A stretch of 64,000 bases of DNA. Origin: Bacteroidales bacterium (GTDB lineage: Bacteria; Bacteroidota; Bacteroidia; Bacteroidales; JAQUTK01). Location of the stretch: the NCBI GenBank assembly GCA_028709785.1, contig JAQUTK010000004.1, positions 1-64,000 on the forward strand, written 5' to 3'. Shown in pieces: positions 18,056 through 24,892 of this stretch. Position 1 is the first letter of the stretch. Each line of letters begins with the position of its first letter. The notes under the pieces were generated by a model, which saw nothing but the letters and a program-made list of their open reading frames with translations, did not search any database and had not been told where the DNA came from. Both the position numbers and the translations under genes were made by a program.

Positions 18056-19579
18056 ATGAAAAAAGTGACTCTACTATCATTAGCTCTGGTAGCGCTATCA
18101 GGTATGGCGAAAGACGGCAAGCCGCAACCTCCGAATATTATTTTCTTTCTGGTCGATGATATGGGATGGCAGGATACGTCTGTTCCTTTCTGGAGTCAGA
18201 AGACAAACTTCAACAAGACATACGAGACTCCAAATATGGAAAGGTTGGCTGCCCGGGGAATGAAATTCACACAGGCTTATGCCAGCAGTGTCAGTTCGCC
18301 GAGCCGTTGCAGTCTGCTCTCGGGTATGAACGCTGCCCGCCATCGGGTGACAAACTGGACCATCAACAAGAATGAAAGTACGGATCGCAAAGATAATCTG
18401 CTTCGTTTTCCCGACTGGAACGTGAATGGCATCTGTGAAGAAAGTGGCATCGAACGGACGACTCAAGTTACTCCCCTTCCTCAATTGCTGAAGGACAACG
18501 GTTACTACACCATTCATTGCGGGAAAGCACATTTTGGAGCCATTGACACTCCGGGTGCCAATCCGCTGAATCTGGGGTTTGATGTGAACATCGCGGGACA
18601 TGCTGCCGGTGGATTGGCAAGCTATCTGGGAGAAGAAAACTTTGGCAACCGCACAGATGGAAAGCCTTCTTCAGTCTTTGCTGTACCTGGTCTTTCGCAA
18701 TATCACGGAAAAGATATTTTTGTAACAGAGGCACTGACGCTTGAGGCCATGAAGGCTCTTGACAAGGCGAAGGAGACAAACAAGCCTTTCTTTCTATACA
18801 TGGCGCATTATGCGATTCATGCTCCCATCAACAAGGATAAACGGTTTTATCAGAAGTATATGGATAAGGGACTGACACCTATCGAAGCTTGCTATGCCGG
18901 ATTAATTGAAGGGATGGATAAGAGTCTGGGCGATCTGATAAATTATCTGGAGACAAATAATCTGATGAACAATACCATCATCATTTTCATGTCTGACAAC
19001 GGCGGACTGGCTGCTACATCACGCACACCGCCCCTCCATGTACAAAATGCGCCACTCAATAGCGGAAAGGGATCGGCATATGAAGGAGGTATCCGCGAAC
19101 CGATGATCATCTCCTGGCCCGGTGTTACTGCTCCCGCTTCTGTCTGTGATAAATACATGATTATTGAAGACTTCTATCCGACGATCCTTGAAATGGTGGG
19201 TATAAAGAAATACCATACCATTCAGAAAGTGGATGGGAAGAGTTTGGTTTCCATGATCAAAGGGAAAAAAGATCTTTCCAAAGGACGGAGTCTGATCTGG
19301 AACATCCCGAATCTGTGGGATTGTAATGGCCCCGGAATCGGTCCATCCTGCACCATCCGAAAAGGAGACTGGAAGTTGATATACTACTATAAAACCGGCA
19401 AAAAAGAACTCTTCAACATTAAAGAGGATATCGGAGAGAAGAACAATCTCGCGTCAGAGAATCCGAAACTGGTGAAGCAACTATCCAACGAACTTGGCAA
19501 ACAACTTCGCAAGAAGGATGCGCAACGTCCGTCATACAAATCCACGAATCAACCGGTGCCATGGCCGGATGAAGTCTGA
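18056..19579 (+). CDS. Type I sulfatase, serine-type active site
   Basis: A 507-residue exported arylsulfatase-family enzyme. The signal peptide (1-18) is followed by NIIFFLVDDMGWQD (metal-binding aspartates D34-D35) and the signature S80-x-P-S-R84 (SSPSRCSLLSG). S80 is the residue that must be converted to formylglycine, in anaerobes by a radical SAM maturase. Later motifs (GKAHFG, MSDNGG, GKGSAYEGGIREP) are also conserved. It should remove sulfate from a glycan in the periplasm; the substrate cannot be read. There is no SusC/SusD pair in the window, only a convergent GH43 gene. The start at 18056 (or 18050, two codons up) is fixed by the -7 box. The last codons lie inside a hairpin. Confidence 0.92.
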   Translation: MKKVTLLSLALVALSGMAKDGKPQPPNIIFFLVDDMGWQDTSVPFWSQKTNFNKTYETPNMERLAARGMKFTQAYASSVSSPSRCSLLSGMNAARHRVTNWTINKNESTDRKDNLLRFPDWNVNGICEESGIERTTQVTPLPQLLKDNGYYTIHCGKAHFGAIDTPGANPLNLGFDVNIAGHAAGGLASYLGEENFGNRTDGKPSSVFAVPGLSQYHGKDIFVTEALTLEAMKALDKAKETNKPFFLYMAHYAIHAPINKDKRFYQKYMDKGLTPIEACYAGLIEGMDKSLGDLINYLETNNLMNNTIIIFMSDNGGLAATSRTPPLHVQNAPLNSGKGSAYEGGIREPMIISWPGVTAPASVCDKYMIIEDFYPTILEMVGIKKYHTIQKVDGKSLVSMIKGKKDLSKGRSLIWNIPNLWDCNGPGIGPSCTIRKGDWKLIYYYKTGKKELFNIKEDIGEKNNLASENPKLVKQLSNELGKQLRKKDAQRPSYKSTNQPVPWPDEV

Positions 19580-19603
19580 AAGGAGCCACTCCTTTCAGAC
19601 TTC
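19571..19603 (+). terminator. Hairpin terminator overlapping the sulfatase stop codon
   Basis: A perfect 15-bp stem (19571-19585 with 19589-19603) and a 3-nt loop. The stop codon of the sulfatase gene (19577-19579) is inside the left arm. The T-run after it is weak. Confidence 0.6.
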
Positions 19604-19649
19604 ATACATCTTTGCAAATGCATACTGATCGGATGTTTGATTCGTCCTT

Positions 19650-19765
19650 ATGAACGCAGATAAATATCAGGATGCGTTTCCCGTTTCACTTAAGCATAAC
19701 TCCCGCTTCACTGCAGCGAAACGGGAGTTATGCTTAAGTGAAACGGGAGCTCAGACAAGTCCTTT
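19650..19765. repeat. Palindromic intergenic repeat, copy 1
   Basis: The centre is a 27-bp perfect inverted repeat (19679-19705 with 19722-19748), with a second core nested inside it (CTTCACTGCAGCGAA). It shares the core CCGTTTCAC/GTGAAACGG and the flank TATCAGGAtG with copies at 43.4 and 63.6 kb. It lies between the convergent sulfatase and GH43 genes, and its flanks suggest it is inverted relative to the other two. The outer limits are approximate. No coding capacity is seen. Confidence 0.7.
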
Positions 19766-19792
19766 TGGACCTGTTTTCAAACAATCTGCGGT

Positions 19793-20848
19793 TTACTTCT
19801 TATTAAGCACCGGAGCGAGCTGAGGAACCGACGAAGGTTCGTTGTTCTCAATCATTGGCCATTCATCCACATATTTGATTGGATCCATCATCATGACACG
19901 TCTATTCTCGTTTTTCTTCAGAGAATCGCTCCACATTTGTTTGGGGTTAATCGCATGATAATACATCCATTCCACACCTGCATCATCCGTGATAACTGAA
20001 CAATGACCGGGGGCTATCCAACTGCCGGAAGCATCCAGAATCGGGAAGTCTCCTTCCTTCTCCTTCATCAGCACGGTAAACGGACCGGTCGCATTCTTTG
20101 AGCGGGCTACCATAACCGCATAATGCGCACTATCGCCACAACAGTTGTCTCCTGAATAGTACAAATAGTAATAGTTGTTGCGATAGGTTACCCAAGCTGC
20201 TTCCACGAGAAACTGATAGTCAAAGTGGATCGCTTTGACCAATTCGATAGCCGGTGCATCCTGCTTGAAGCTCATACGATCGTCATTCAACTCGCGCACT
20301 TTTATCGGTTCGAAGCCCGATCCCCAATACAACAACTTTTTACCTGTGACAGGATCATCAAAAGCCATCGGGTCGATATTGACAAACGTGTTTCCTTTTA
20401 TCATTGGTGTATCAACCGGAATAAATGGTCCTTCGGGTAAGTCGGATATAGCTACACCAAGACCTAAACCAAGTTCGTCACCGGTTTTGATTTCAGCATT
20501 GGGTTCGGCGGAAAAGTACATGAAATATTTATTGTCAGCAAAAATGACATGAGGAGCCCAAAAGTTCTGCGTCTGAGAAGCCCATACAGGTTTCTTCGGG
20601 AGCGCCTCACCAATATATTCCCAATGAACCAGATCTTCAGACTTAGCAACCTGAATGTTTGTCATTCCTTCTGCCGAGTCCAGAGCTTGTGTTGCATAGG
20701 CATAATAAAGACCATCTCCTCCCCTTATTATTGTCGGATCAGGAAATGTGCGATCCAAAACCGGATTCTCATACATCGCGACCTCTTTCTTACATGAAAA
20801 GAGGGCGAAACCCATAAGTACAAATGCAATAATCTTGGTAGTTTTCAT
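19793..20848 (-). CDS. GH43-family glycoside hydrolase, lipoprotein
   Basis: A 351-residue envelope enzyme of the five-bladed propeller class that usually acts on arabinose- or xylose-containing glycans. The lipobox is ALFSC (C19). The catalytic base is expected in FPDPTIIRGG (D37), the pKa-tuning aspartate in IDPMAFDDP and the acid glutamate in the AAWVTYRNNYYYLYYSG area (LVEAAW). FWAPHVIF and WIAPGHCSV are also propeller-blade motifs of the family. The exact specificity (arabinanase, xylosidase, arabinofuranosidase or galactosidase) is not readable. It has its own promoter and stands convergent to the sulfatase gene. Confidence 0.87.
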   Translation of the reverse strand: MKTTKIIAFVLMGFALFSCKKEVAMYENPVLDRTFPDPTIIRGGDGLYYAYATQALDSAEGMTNIQVAKSEDLVHWEYIGEALPKKPVWASQTQNFWAPHVIFADNKYFMYFSAEPNAEIKTGDELGLGLGVAISDLPEGPFIPVDTPMIKGNTFVNIDPMAFDDPVTGKKLLYWGSGFEPIKVRELNDDRMSFKQDAPAIELVKAIHFDYQFLVEAAWVTYRNNYYYLYYSGDNCCGDSAHYAVMVARSKNATGPFTVLMKEKEGDFPILDASGSWIAPGHCSVITDDAGVEWMYYHAINPKQMWSDSLKKNENRRVMMMDPIKYVDEWPMIENNEPSSVPQLAPVLNKK

Positions 20849-20883
20849 CTGATTGCAAGTATTGATCGGTTAATATTAGATTG

Positions 20884-20901
20884 CAAATATATACAAATCT
20901 A
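20884..20901 (-). promoter_or_regulatory. Predicted promoter of the GH43 gene (two overlapping -7-like boxes)
   Basis: On the minus strand TAGATTTG (20894-20901) and TATATTTG (20884-20891) both match TAnnTTTG. The second lies 36 bp before the ATG and is the more likely box. Confidence 0.5.
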
Positions 20902-20965
20902 ATTACAAAAAAATTTTTATTGAGGTTTTAACTTGTTCACTTCGAAATTGTGTAGTTATCGCGTA

Positions 20966-21003
20966 CAAAAAAGAAAATGCGGATAATATTTTGTTATCCG
21001 CAT
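20966..21003 (-). terminator. Terminator of the barrel-nitroreductase-TlpA operon
   Basis: Stem ATGCGGATAA (20977-20986) paired with 20994-21003, with a 7-nt loop. On the minus strand it is followed by TTTTCTTTTTT, a good U-tract. It lies about 30 bp after the stop of the TlpA-like gene. Confidence 0.8.
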
Positions 21004-21035
21004 TCCTCTGTATTCTTTATTATTACCGCTTCATG

Positions 21036-22154
21036 TCATTGTTTCTGTTCGAAATAAGCTTTCAGCACAGAATCAATTTTTTCATCGTCAGGAGTAACCT
21101 CCGTTATTTTTCCTCCTTTGTCAATCATCAGAATGTGCGGAATGTATTCAACTTCATAATAGGCAACTGTGGAGTTCTCATTCACACTGTCGCGCACATT
21201 AATCCATGGTAGTTTTAGATCGTCAAGAGTCTTTGCCCAGGTCAATGAATCTTCATCCACCGATATGGCATAGATATTCAGTCCTTTGTCGTGATACTGT
21301 TCGTAAAGTGTTTTTAAATGAGCAATTTCTGTTTGACAAGGTTTATCGGAGGAAGACCAAAAGAGCATCAATGTATATTCTCCTAAGCTGGAACGTATAG
21401 AGACTGGCGCTCCTGAACGGTCTCTGAGACTAACATCCAAGACCTCTGTTCCTACTAAATCTTTTGGAAGTCTGCTAAACAATATCTTGCCATAAAAACT
21501 CTGCTGAACCTCAGGAGTAAAACCTTTGTAGATATCTAAAAAACCTTTGCGTTGGCTTCGGGTCGTAACAAGAATGATAAATGGTGAGTAGATGGAAGAT
21601 GAATTATTCTTTGGCACATCAATAATGATACGTTCCATATCATCCATTACGCTACGGAGGCTATCCATGGCTGCTTGCAAACGTGTTGTATCCAGCCGGT
21701 CAACTGATTGAAGAGCCCTATTTGCTTCTGCAAATCTTCTGTCTGCTTGAATGAAAGGCTGAAAGAGACGGTAAAATTCATCATTCATTGGCGATCCGGT
21801 AATCACCACATCACGCAGTTTATCCAAATATCCGGTCATTTCAATTTTCTTATTCTCCAGAAAAACCATTGGATAGCGCTGATTCTTTTCGCCTTCAAAG
21901 ACGACTCTGTATGCCATCAATGAATCAGGAGCAACTCCTTTTATCTCAAATCCGCCATCAGTTGAGGTGGTCTGGTAGGCTGTGTCTAAGGTCTGCCTTT
22001 TTAAATCGAAATCAAGGGCAATTAAAGCAACCTTTTTCCCTGCGACCAATCCGTCTATCTTTCCGGTCAACGTAAAACCTTTCTCATCTTTGTCCTTGCA
22101 GGAGAACAGAAGTACCATCGCAAGCAAGCCCGCAAAAAAAACAACTCTTTTCAT
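21036..22154 (-). CDS. TlpA-like thioredoxin-fold lipoprotein lacking the first active-site cysteine
   Basis: A 372-residue lipoprotein (lipobox LLFSC, C19) with a DUF4369-like beta-rich N-terminal part (about 25-120), a helical linker, and a C-terminal TlpA/AhpC-type thioredoxin domain (about 235-372). The active-site region reads FWSSSDKPCQTE: the first cysteine of the family's CxxC is D270 and only C273 remains. A normal dithiol exchange is therefore not possible. It may act as a single-cysteine (peroxiredoxin-like or binding) protein, or be non-catalytic. It is the last gene of a four-gene operon, 21 bp after the nitroreductase gene. Confidence 0.85.
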   Translation of the reverse strand: MKRVVFFAGLLAMVLLFSCKDKDEKGFTLTGKIDGLVAGKKVALIALDFDLKRQTLDTAYQTTSTDGGFEIKGVAPDSLMAYRVVFEGEKNQRYPMVFLENKKIEMTGYLDKLRDVVITGSPMNDEFYRLFQPFIQADRRFAEANRALQSVDRLDTTRLQAAMDSLRSVMDDMERIIIDVPKNNSSSIYSPFIILVTTRSQRKGFLDIYKGFTPEVQQSFYGKILFSRLPKDLVGTEVLDVSLRDRSGAPVSIRSSLGEYTLMLFWSSSDKPCQTEIAHLKTLYEQYHDKGLNIYAISVDEDSLTWAKTLDDLKLPWINVRDSVNENSTVAYYEVEYIPHILMIDKGGKITEVTPDDEKIDSVLKAYFEQKQ

Positions 22155-22175
22155 CTGTTTATCTTTGTCTTATTA

Positions 22176-22919
22176 TTAAGAAAGAAAACCCTGCTTCTTC
22201 AATACCTCCATAAACGCTGTGGAGAAAGTTTCATTGTTTGCTTTCGTATAGCGTATATCGGTGAATATCTGAGCCAGTGTCTCTTTTTTATTGATTTCCA
22301 TATAACGTTTGCTCTCTTCCAGTGATTCCTTGTATGAAAAGGCAATATCTATCGCTTCAGGTGTATAGTCCTGATATTTCTCGTAGTGAATAACAGAACC
22401 TAAAGGAAGACGATCGGAATGAGCTGGAGGAACTTTAGGGTAACCGACTGTAAGGGTAGTGACCGGAACAACCAGTTTGGGAAGATTTAATGCGTCAATA
22501 ATCCCGGCTGCCGTATAGGTTGTTGTGCCCATATAGCAAATGCCCAGTCCTTTGCTCTCTGCAGCAACGCAAAATGTCTGAGCAACAATAATCGCATCAA
22601 TCGCAGCAGTCATGAAAGACTGAAAATTGGCATATCCGGGCACAGCATTCCGCTGTTCGCACCAAAGACTGAAACGATTAAAATCAGCACAGAAAGTCAA
22701 TACGACCGGCGCATTGATAATCTGTGGCTGATTGAAATGTAAAGGAGAAAGACGTTCTTTTCCTGCCTGATCACGAGTCACAACCACACTGTACAATTGC
22801 ATATTGCCGGTGGTTGATGCCTGAAAAGAAGCTTCTAATAAATTGTTAAGCAAGGTTTCGTCCACCTCTTTCTCTGAATAGTTCCGGACTGTACCTCTGT
22901 TTTTTAATATTTCAAGCAT
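22176..22919 (-). CDS. Nitroreductase-family flavoprotein (NfsA-like)
   Basis: A 247-residue FMN-dependent oxidoreductase. The N-terminal RGTVRNYS is the usual FMN-phosphate site (compare RRSxRxF), and GNMQLYSVVV and CYMGTTTYTAAGI fit the family. A C-terminal extension (about 190-247) is like that of NfsA/Frp proteins. The natural substrate is unknown; quinone, flavin or nitro-compound reduction is possible. The start codon is directly adjacent to the stop of the upstream barrel gene (no gap), so translation is coupled. Confidence 0.87.
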   Translation of the reverse strand: MLEILKNRGTVRNYSEKEVDETLLNNLLEASFQASTTGNMQLYSVVVTRDQAGKERLSPLHFNQPQIINAPVVLTFCADFNRFSLWCEQRNAVPGYANFQSFMTAAIDAIIVAQTFCVAAESKGLGICYMGTTTYTAAGIIDALNLPKLVVPVTTLTVGYPKVPPAHSDRLPLGSVIHYEKYQDYTPEAIDIAFSYKESLEESKRYMEINKKETLAQIFTDIRYTKANNETFSTAFMEVLKKQGFLS

Positions 22920-23600
22920 TTATTCCAAATGAAAATAATATCCTACTGACAAACTCCACATCGTATTCTGTTGGGAAGAATCGAAATTCTTTATTGTTTG
23001 CAAGAATCCCCGTTCGTATCCAACTCTCAGCCGTACACGGTCATAGAGTTCAACACCACCGCCTAACTGCCATCCCATGTCATAGCTTTGCAACTGTTCC
23101 ATATCTTGGTTTTTGTAATTACCAAAAGTATCCATCACTTTTTCCCATACCACGTCATCCTCTCTGATCTTACCAAAAAGACCAATAGAGAAATACGCAC
23201 CAGCATCAGCAAAAAGTCTGACATTTCGGTTTATCGGATACTTGTAAGCAACTGTAAGAGGTATTTCTAAATAATAAGCACGAAGTTTATAATTGAATGT
23301 GGTGTCAGATGATTGCCTTCTGTAACTCTCGTATCCTTTCGGTACAAACATTAGTCCAGGTTGAAGGTAAAAATTTTCTAACCATAACCAATCGAAAACA
23401 ACTCCGAAAGAAAGGGAGTTAATTGGAGTCGCCCGGTTCTTTTCATCAGTAGCTGACGACCTGTTACCTCCTATTACAACTGCGATTTTGGTGAGATAGT
23501 CCGACTCCTCATCTTCTTCTTCGTCAAAAAACTGATACTGCGCCCGAACGGAAACAACACTCACTAAGAGTAAGAAGAACAACACGATTGATTTTTTCAT
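22920..23600 (-). CDS. PorT-like outer-membrane beta-barrel protein, second of a tandem pair
   Basis: A 226-residue exported protein. It has a signal peptide (1-20, ending VRAQ) followed by an acidic linker (EEEDEESD) and an eight-stranded small barrel pattern of alternating hydrophobic residues, ending in an aromatic strand (MWSLSVGYYFHLE). It is clearly paralogous to the next gene upstream (both have LEIPLTVAYK/LEIPLMLAYK and SIGLFGK/SIGIFGK). PorT-family barrels have several roles and the function here is unknown. It lies 12 bp from the paralogue. Confidence 0.82.
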   Translation of the reverse strand: MKKSIVLFFLLLVSVVSVRAQYQFFDEEEDEESDYLTKIAVVIGGNRSSATDEKNRATPINSLSFGVVFDWLWLENFYLQPGLMFVPKGYESYRRQSSDTTFNYKLRAYYLEIPLTVAYKYPINRNVRLFADAGAYFSIGLFGKIREDDVVWEKVMDTFGNYKNQDMEQLQSYDMGWQLGGGVELYDRVRLRVGYERGFLQTIKNFDSSQQNTMWSLSVGYYFHLE

Positions 23601-23612
23601 GATTTCTGTTAT

Positions 23613-24293
23613 TTAGAACATGTATGAGAGAGAAAATGCAATATTTGTGTTTTTAGGATCCTCTTTGCTTCCTATCTGATCTTGCAAAGATGATAATCCC
23701 TTCGTGTAAGAAACTCCAAGGCGGTAATGTTTGAATAACTCAGCCGTAACACCTCCACCTATTCCGAAATCAGCTCTTTCAAATCCGTATTTTTTCTGAA
23801 AACTATCACTGGAAAACATCTCTTGTCCTAAGGCTTCATCCTTTGTTTTGCCAAAGATGCCGATTGAGATGGTAGGACCAAACTGCAATCCAATTTTCAA
23901 TATATCTGTTACAGGTATTTTATATGCTAGCATTAAAGGGATTTCCAAATAGTACAGATTGATTGTCTTCTCCGCTGTAAATGCCGGTCTGTAGTCTTCT
24001 TTGGGAACAATATAATTACCTTTTGCTCCCTTTCCGCAAAGAAGTAAAGAAGGTTGGAAATAGATATTATCAGAGAGAATATAATCCCCTGTAAAACCAA
24101 AATGAAATCCGGTTTTACTACGCGTGGTAATATTTAAAGGATAATTGGATATATCAGATACATTGACACCTGACTTGATTCCAAAAGTCCATCGATTTAC
24201 CTTAGGTGCACCGTATGCAGGATAACCATTTTGAGCAGACAATACTATTACGTTTAAGGAAAACAGTAAAATCAACAGGCTCTTTATTTTCAT
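23613..24293 (-). CDS. PorT-like outer-membrane beta-barrel protein, first of a tandem pair
   Basis: A 226-residue exported barrel: signal peptide (1-20, ending LSAQ), then strands such as WTFGIKSGVNVSDIS, a typical opening of the OmpW/PorT-like (OMP_b-brl_2) family, and a terminal FSLSYMF. It starts a four-gene operon (two barrels, nitroreductase, TlpA-like) with a consensus -7 box at 24323-24330. It has the same length and layout as its neighbour, so a local duplication is likely. A link to type IX secretion (where PorT itself acts) cannot be claimed from this. Confidence 0.82.
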   Translation of the reverse strand: MKIKSLLILLFSLNVIVLSAQNGYPAYGAPKVNRWTFGIKSGVNVSDISNYPLNITTRSKTGFHFGFTGDYILSDNIYFQPSLLLCGKGAKGNYIVPKEDYRPAFTAEKTINLYYLEIPLMLAYKIPVTDILKIGLQFGPTISIGIFGKTKDEALGQEMFSSDSFQKKYGFERADFGIGGGVTAELFKHYRLGVSYTKGLSSLQDQIGSKEDPKNTNIAFSLSYMF

Positions 24294-24322
24294 TTCTTAA
24301 AATCCATTATTTTGATAATTCG

Positions 24323-24330
24323 CAAAGATA
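24323..24330 (-). promoter_or_regulatory. Predicted -7 box of the barrel operon
   Basis: Minus-strand TATCTTTG (TAnnTTTG), 29 bp before the start codon at 24293. Confidence 0.6.
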
Positions 24331-24375
24331 AAGAGGTTTTCAGTTTCAACCAAAGAAAGAAAGGAAAATGAATGC

Positions 24376-24415
24376 AAAAAAATACAGATTGTTATTCCAT
24401 GAATAACAATCTGTA
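24376..24415 (-). terminator. Terminator of the lon-Nudix operon
   Basis: A perfect 15-bp stem (24383-24397 with 24401-24415), 3-nt loop, followed on the minus strand by seven T residues. The stop codon of the Nudix gene (24392-24394) lies in the stem. Confidence 0.85.
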
Positions 24416-24892
24416 CTCTGATTCGAAATTAGGAGTGAATACATCTTTCCCTAAATTGGCTTCTATTTCTGAAAGGCTCCAGAATCGTCCATCGTCAAGC
24501 TCGGAAGGATCGGGAGCCGGAACAATGTCGCTTACCGCTTTAAAGGTATTGACTAACTCAAACTCCACATTGCTTCGAAAGGGGTAAATTTTCAGAAAGC
24601 TCGGAGTAATGGTGGCAATTCCAATTTCTTCTCTGATCTCTCTGTATAAAGCTTCTTCTATTGTCTCTCCATAATCAACATGACCACCAACAGCCGTATC
24701 CCATTTCCCAGGTTGAATGTCTTTGGTCATGGATCGTTTTTGGAGATAGAGTTCACCTTTCGTATTAAAGAGGTGAAGGTGTACCACGGGATGAAGCAGG
24801 AAACTGCCGCTATGACACTCTGTTCGGGTTGCTTTACCAATAACTGTTCCTTGTTCATCGACCAGTGGAAACCACTCAACCTTTGTGCTCAT
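24392..24892 (-). CDS. Nudix hydrolase
   Basis: A 166-residue protein with a complete Nudix box (GHVDYGETIEEALYREIREE followed by IG; GX5EX7REUXEEXGU), which binds the divalent metal that cleaves nucleoside-diphosphate-linked substrates. The N-terminal part (VEWFPLVDEQGTVIGKATR, HRPV-like HPVVHLHLFNTKGELYLQ) resembles the isopentenyl-diphosphate isomerase-like/YfcD branch of Nudix proteins. The substrate is not known. It begins 1 bp after the lon stop codon region and shares its transcript; its 3' end is the terminator hairpin. Confidence 0.9.
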   Translation of the reverse strand: MSTKVEWFPLVDEQGTVIGKATRTECHSGSFLLHPVVHLHLFNTKGELYLQKRSMTKDIQPGKWDTAVGGHVDYGETIEEALYREIREEIGIATITPSFLKIYPFRSNVEFELVNTFKAVSDIVPAPDPSELDDGRFWSLSEIEANLGKDVFTPNFESEYRLLFME

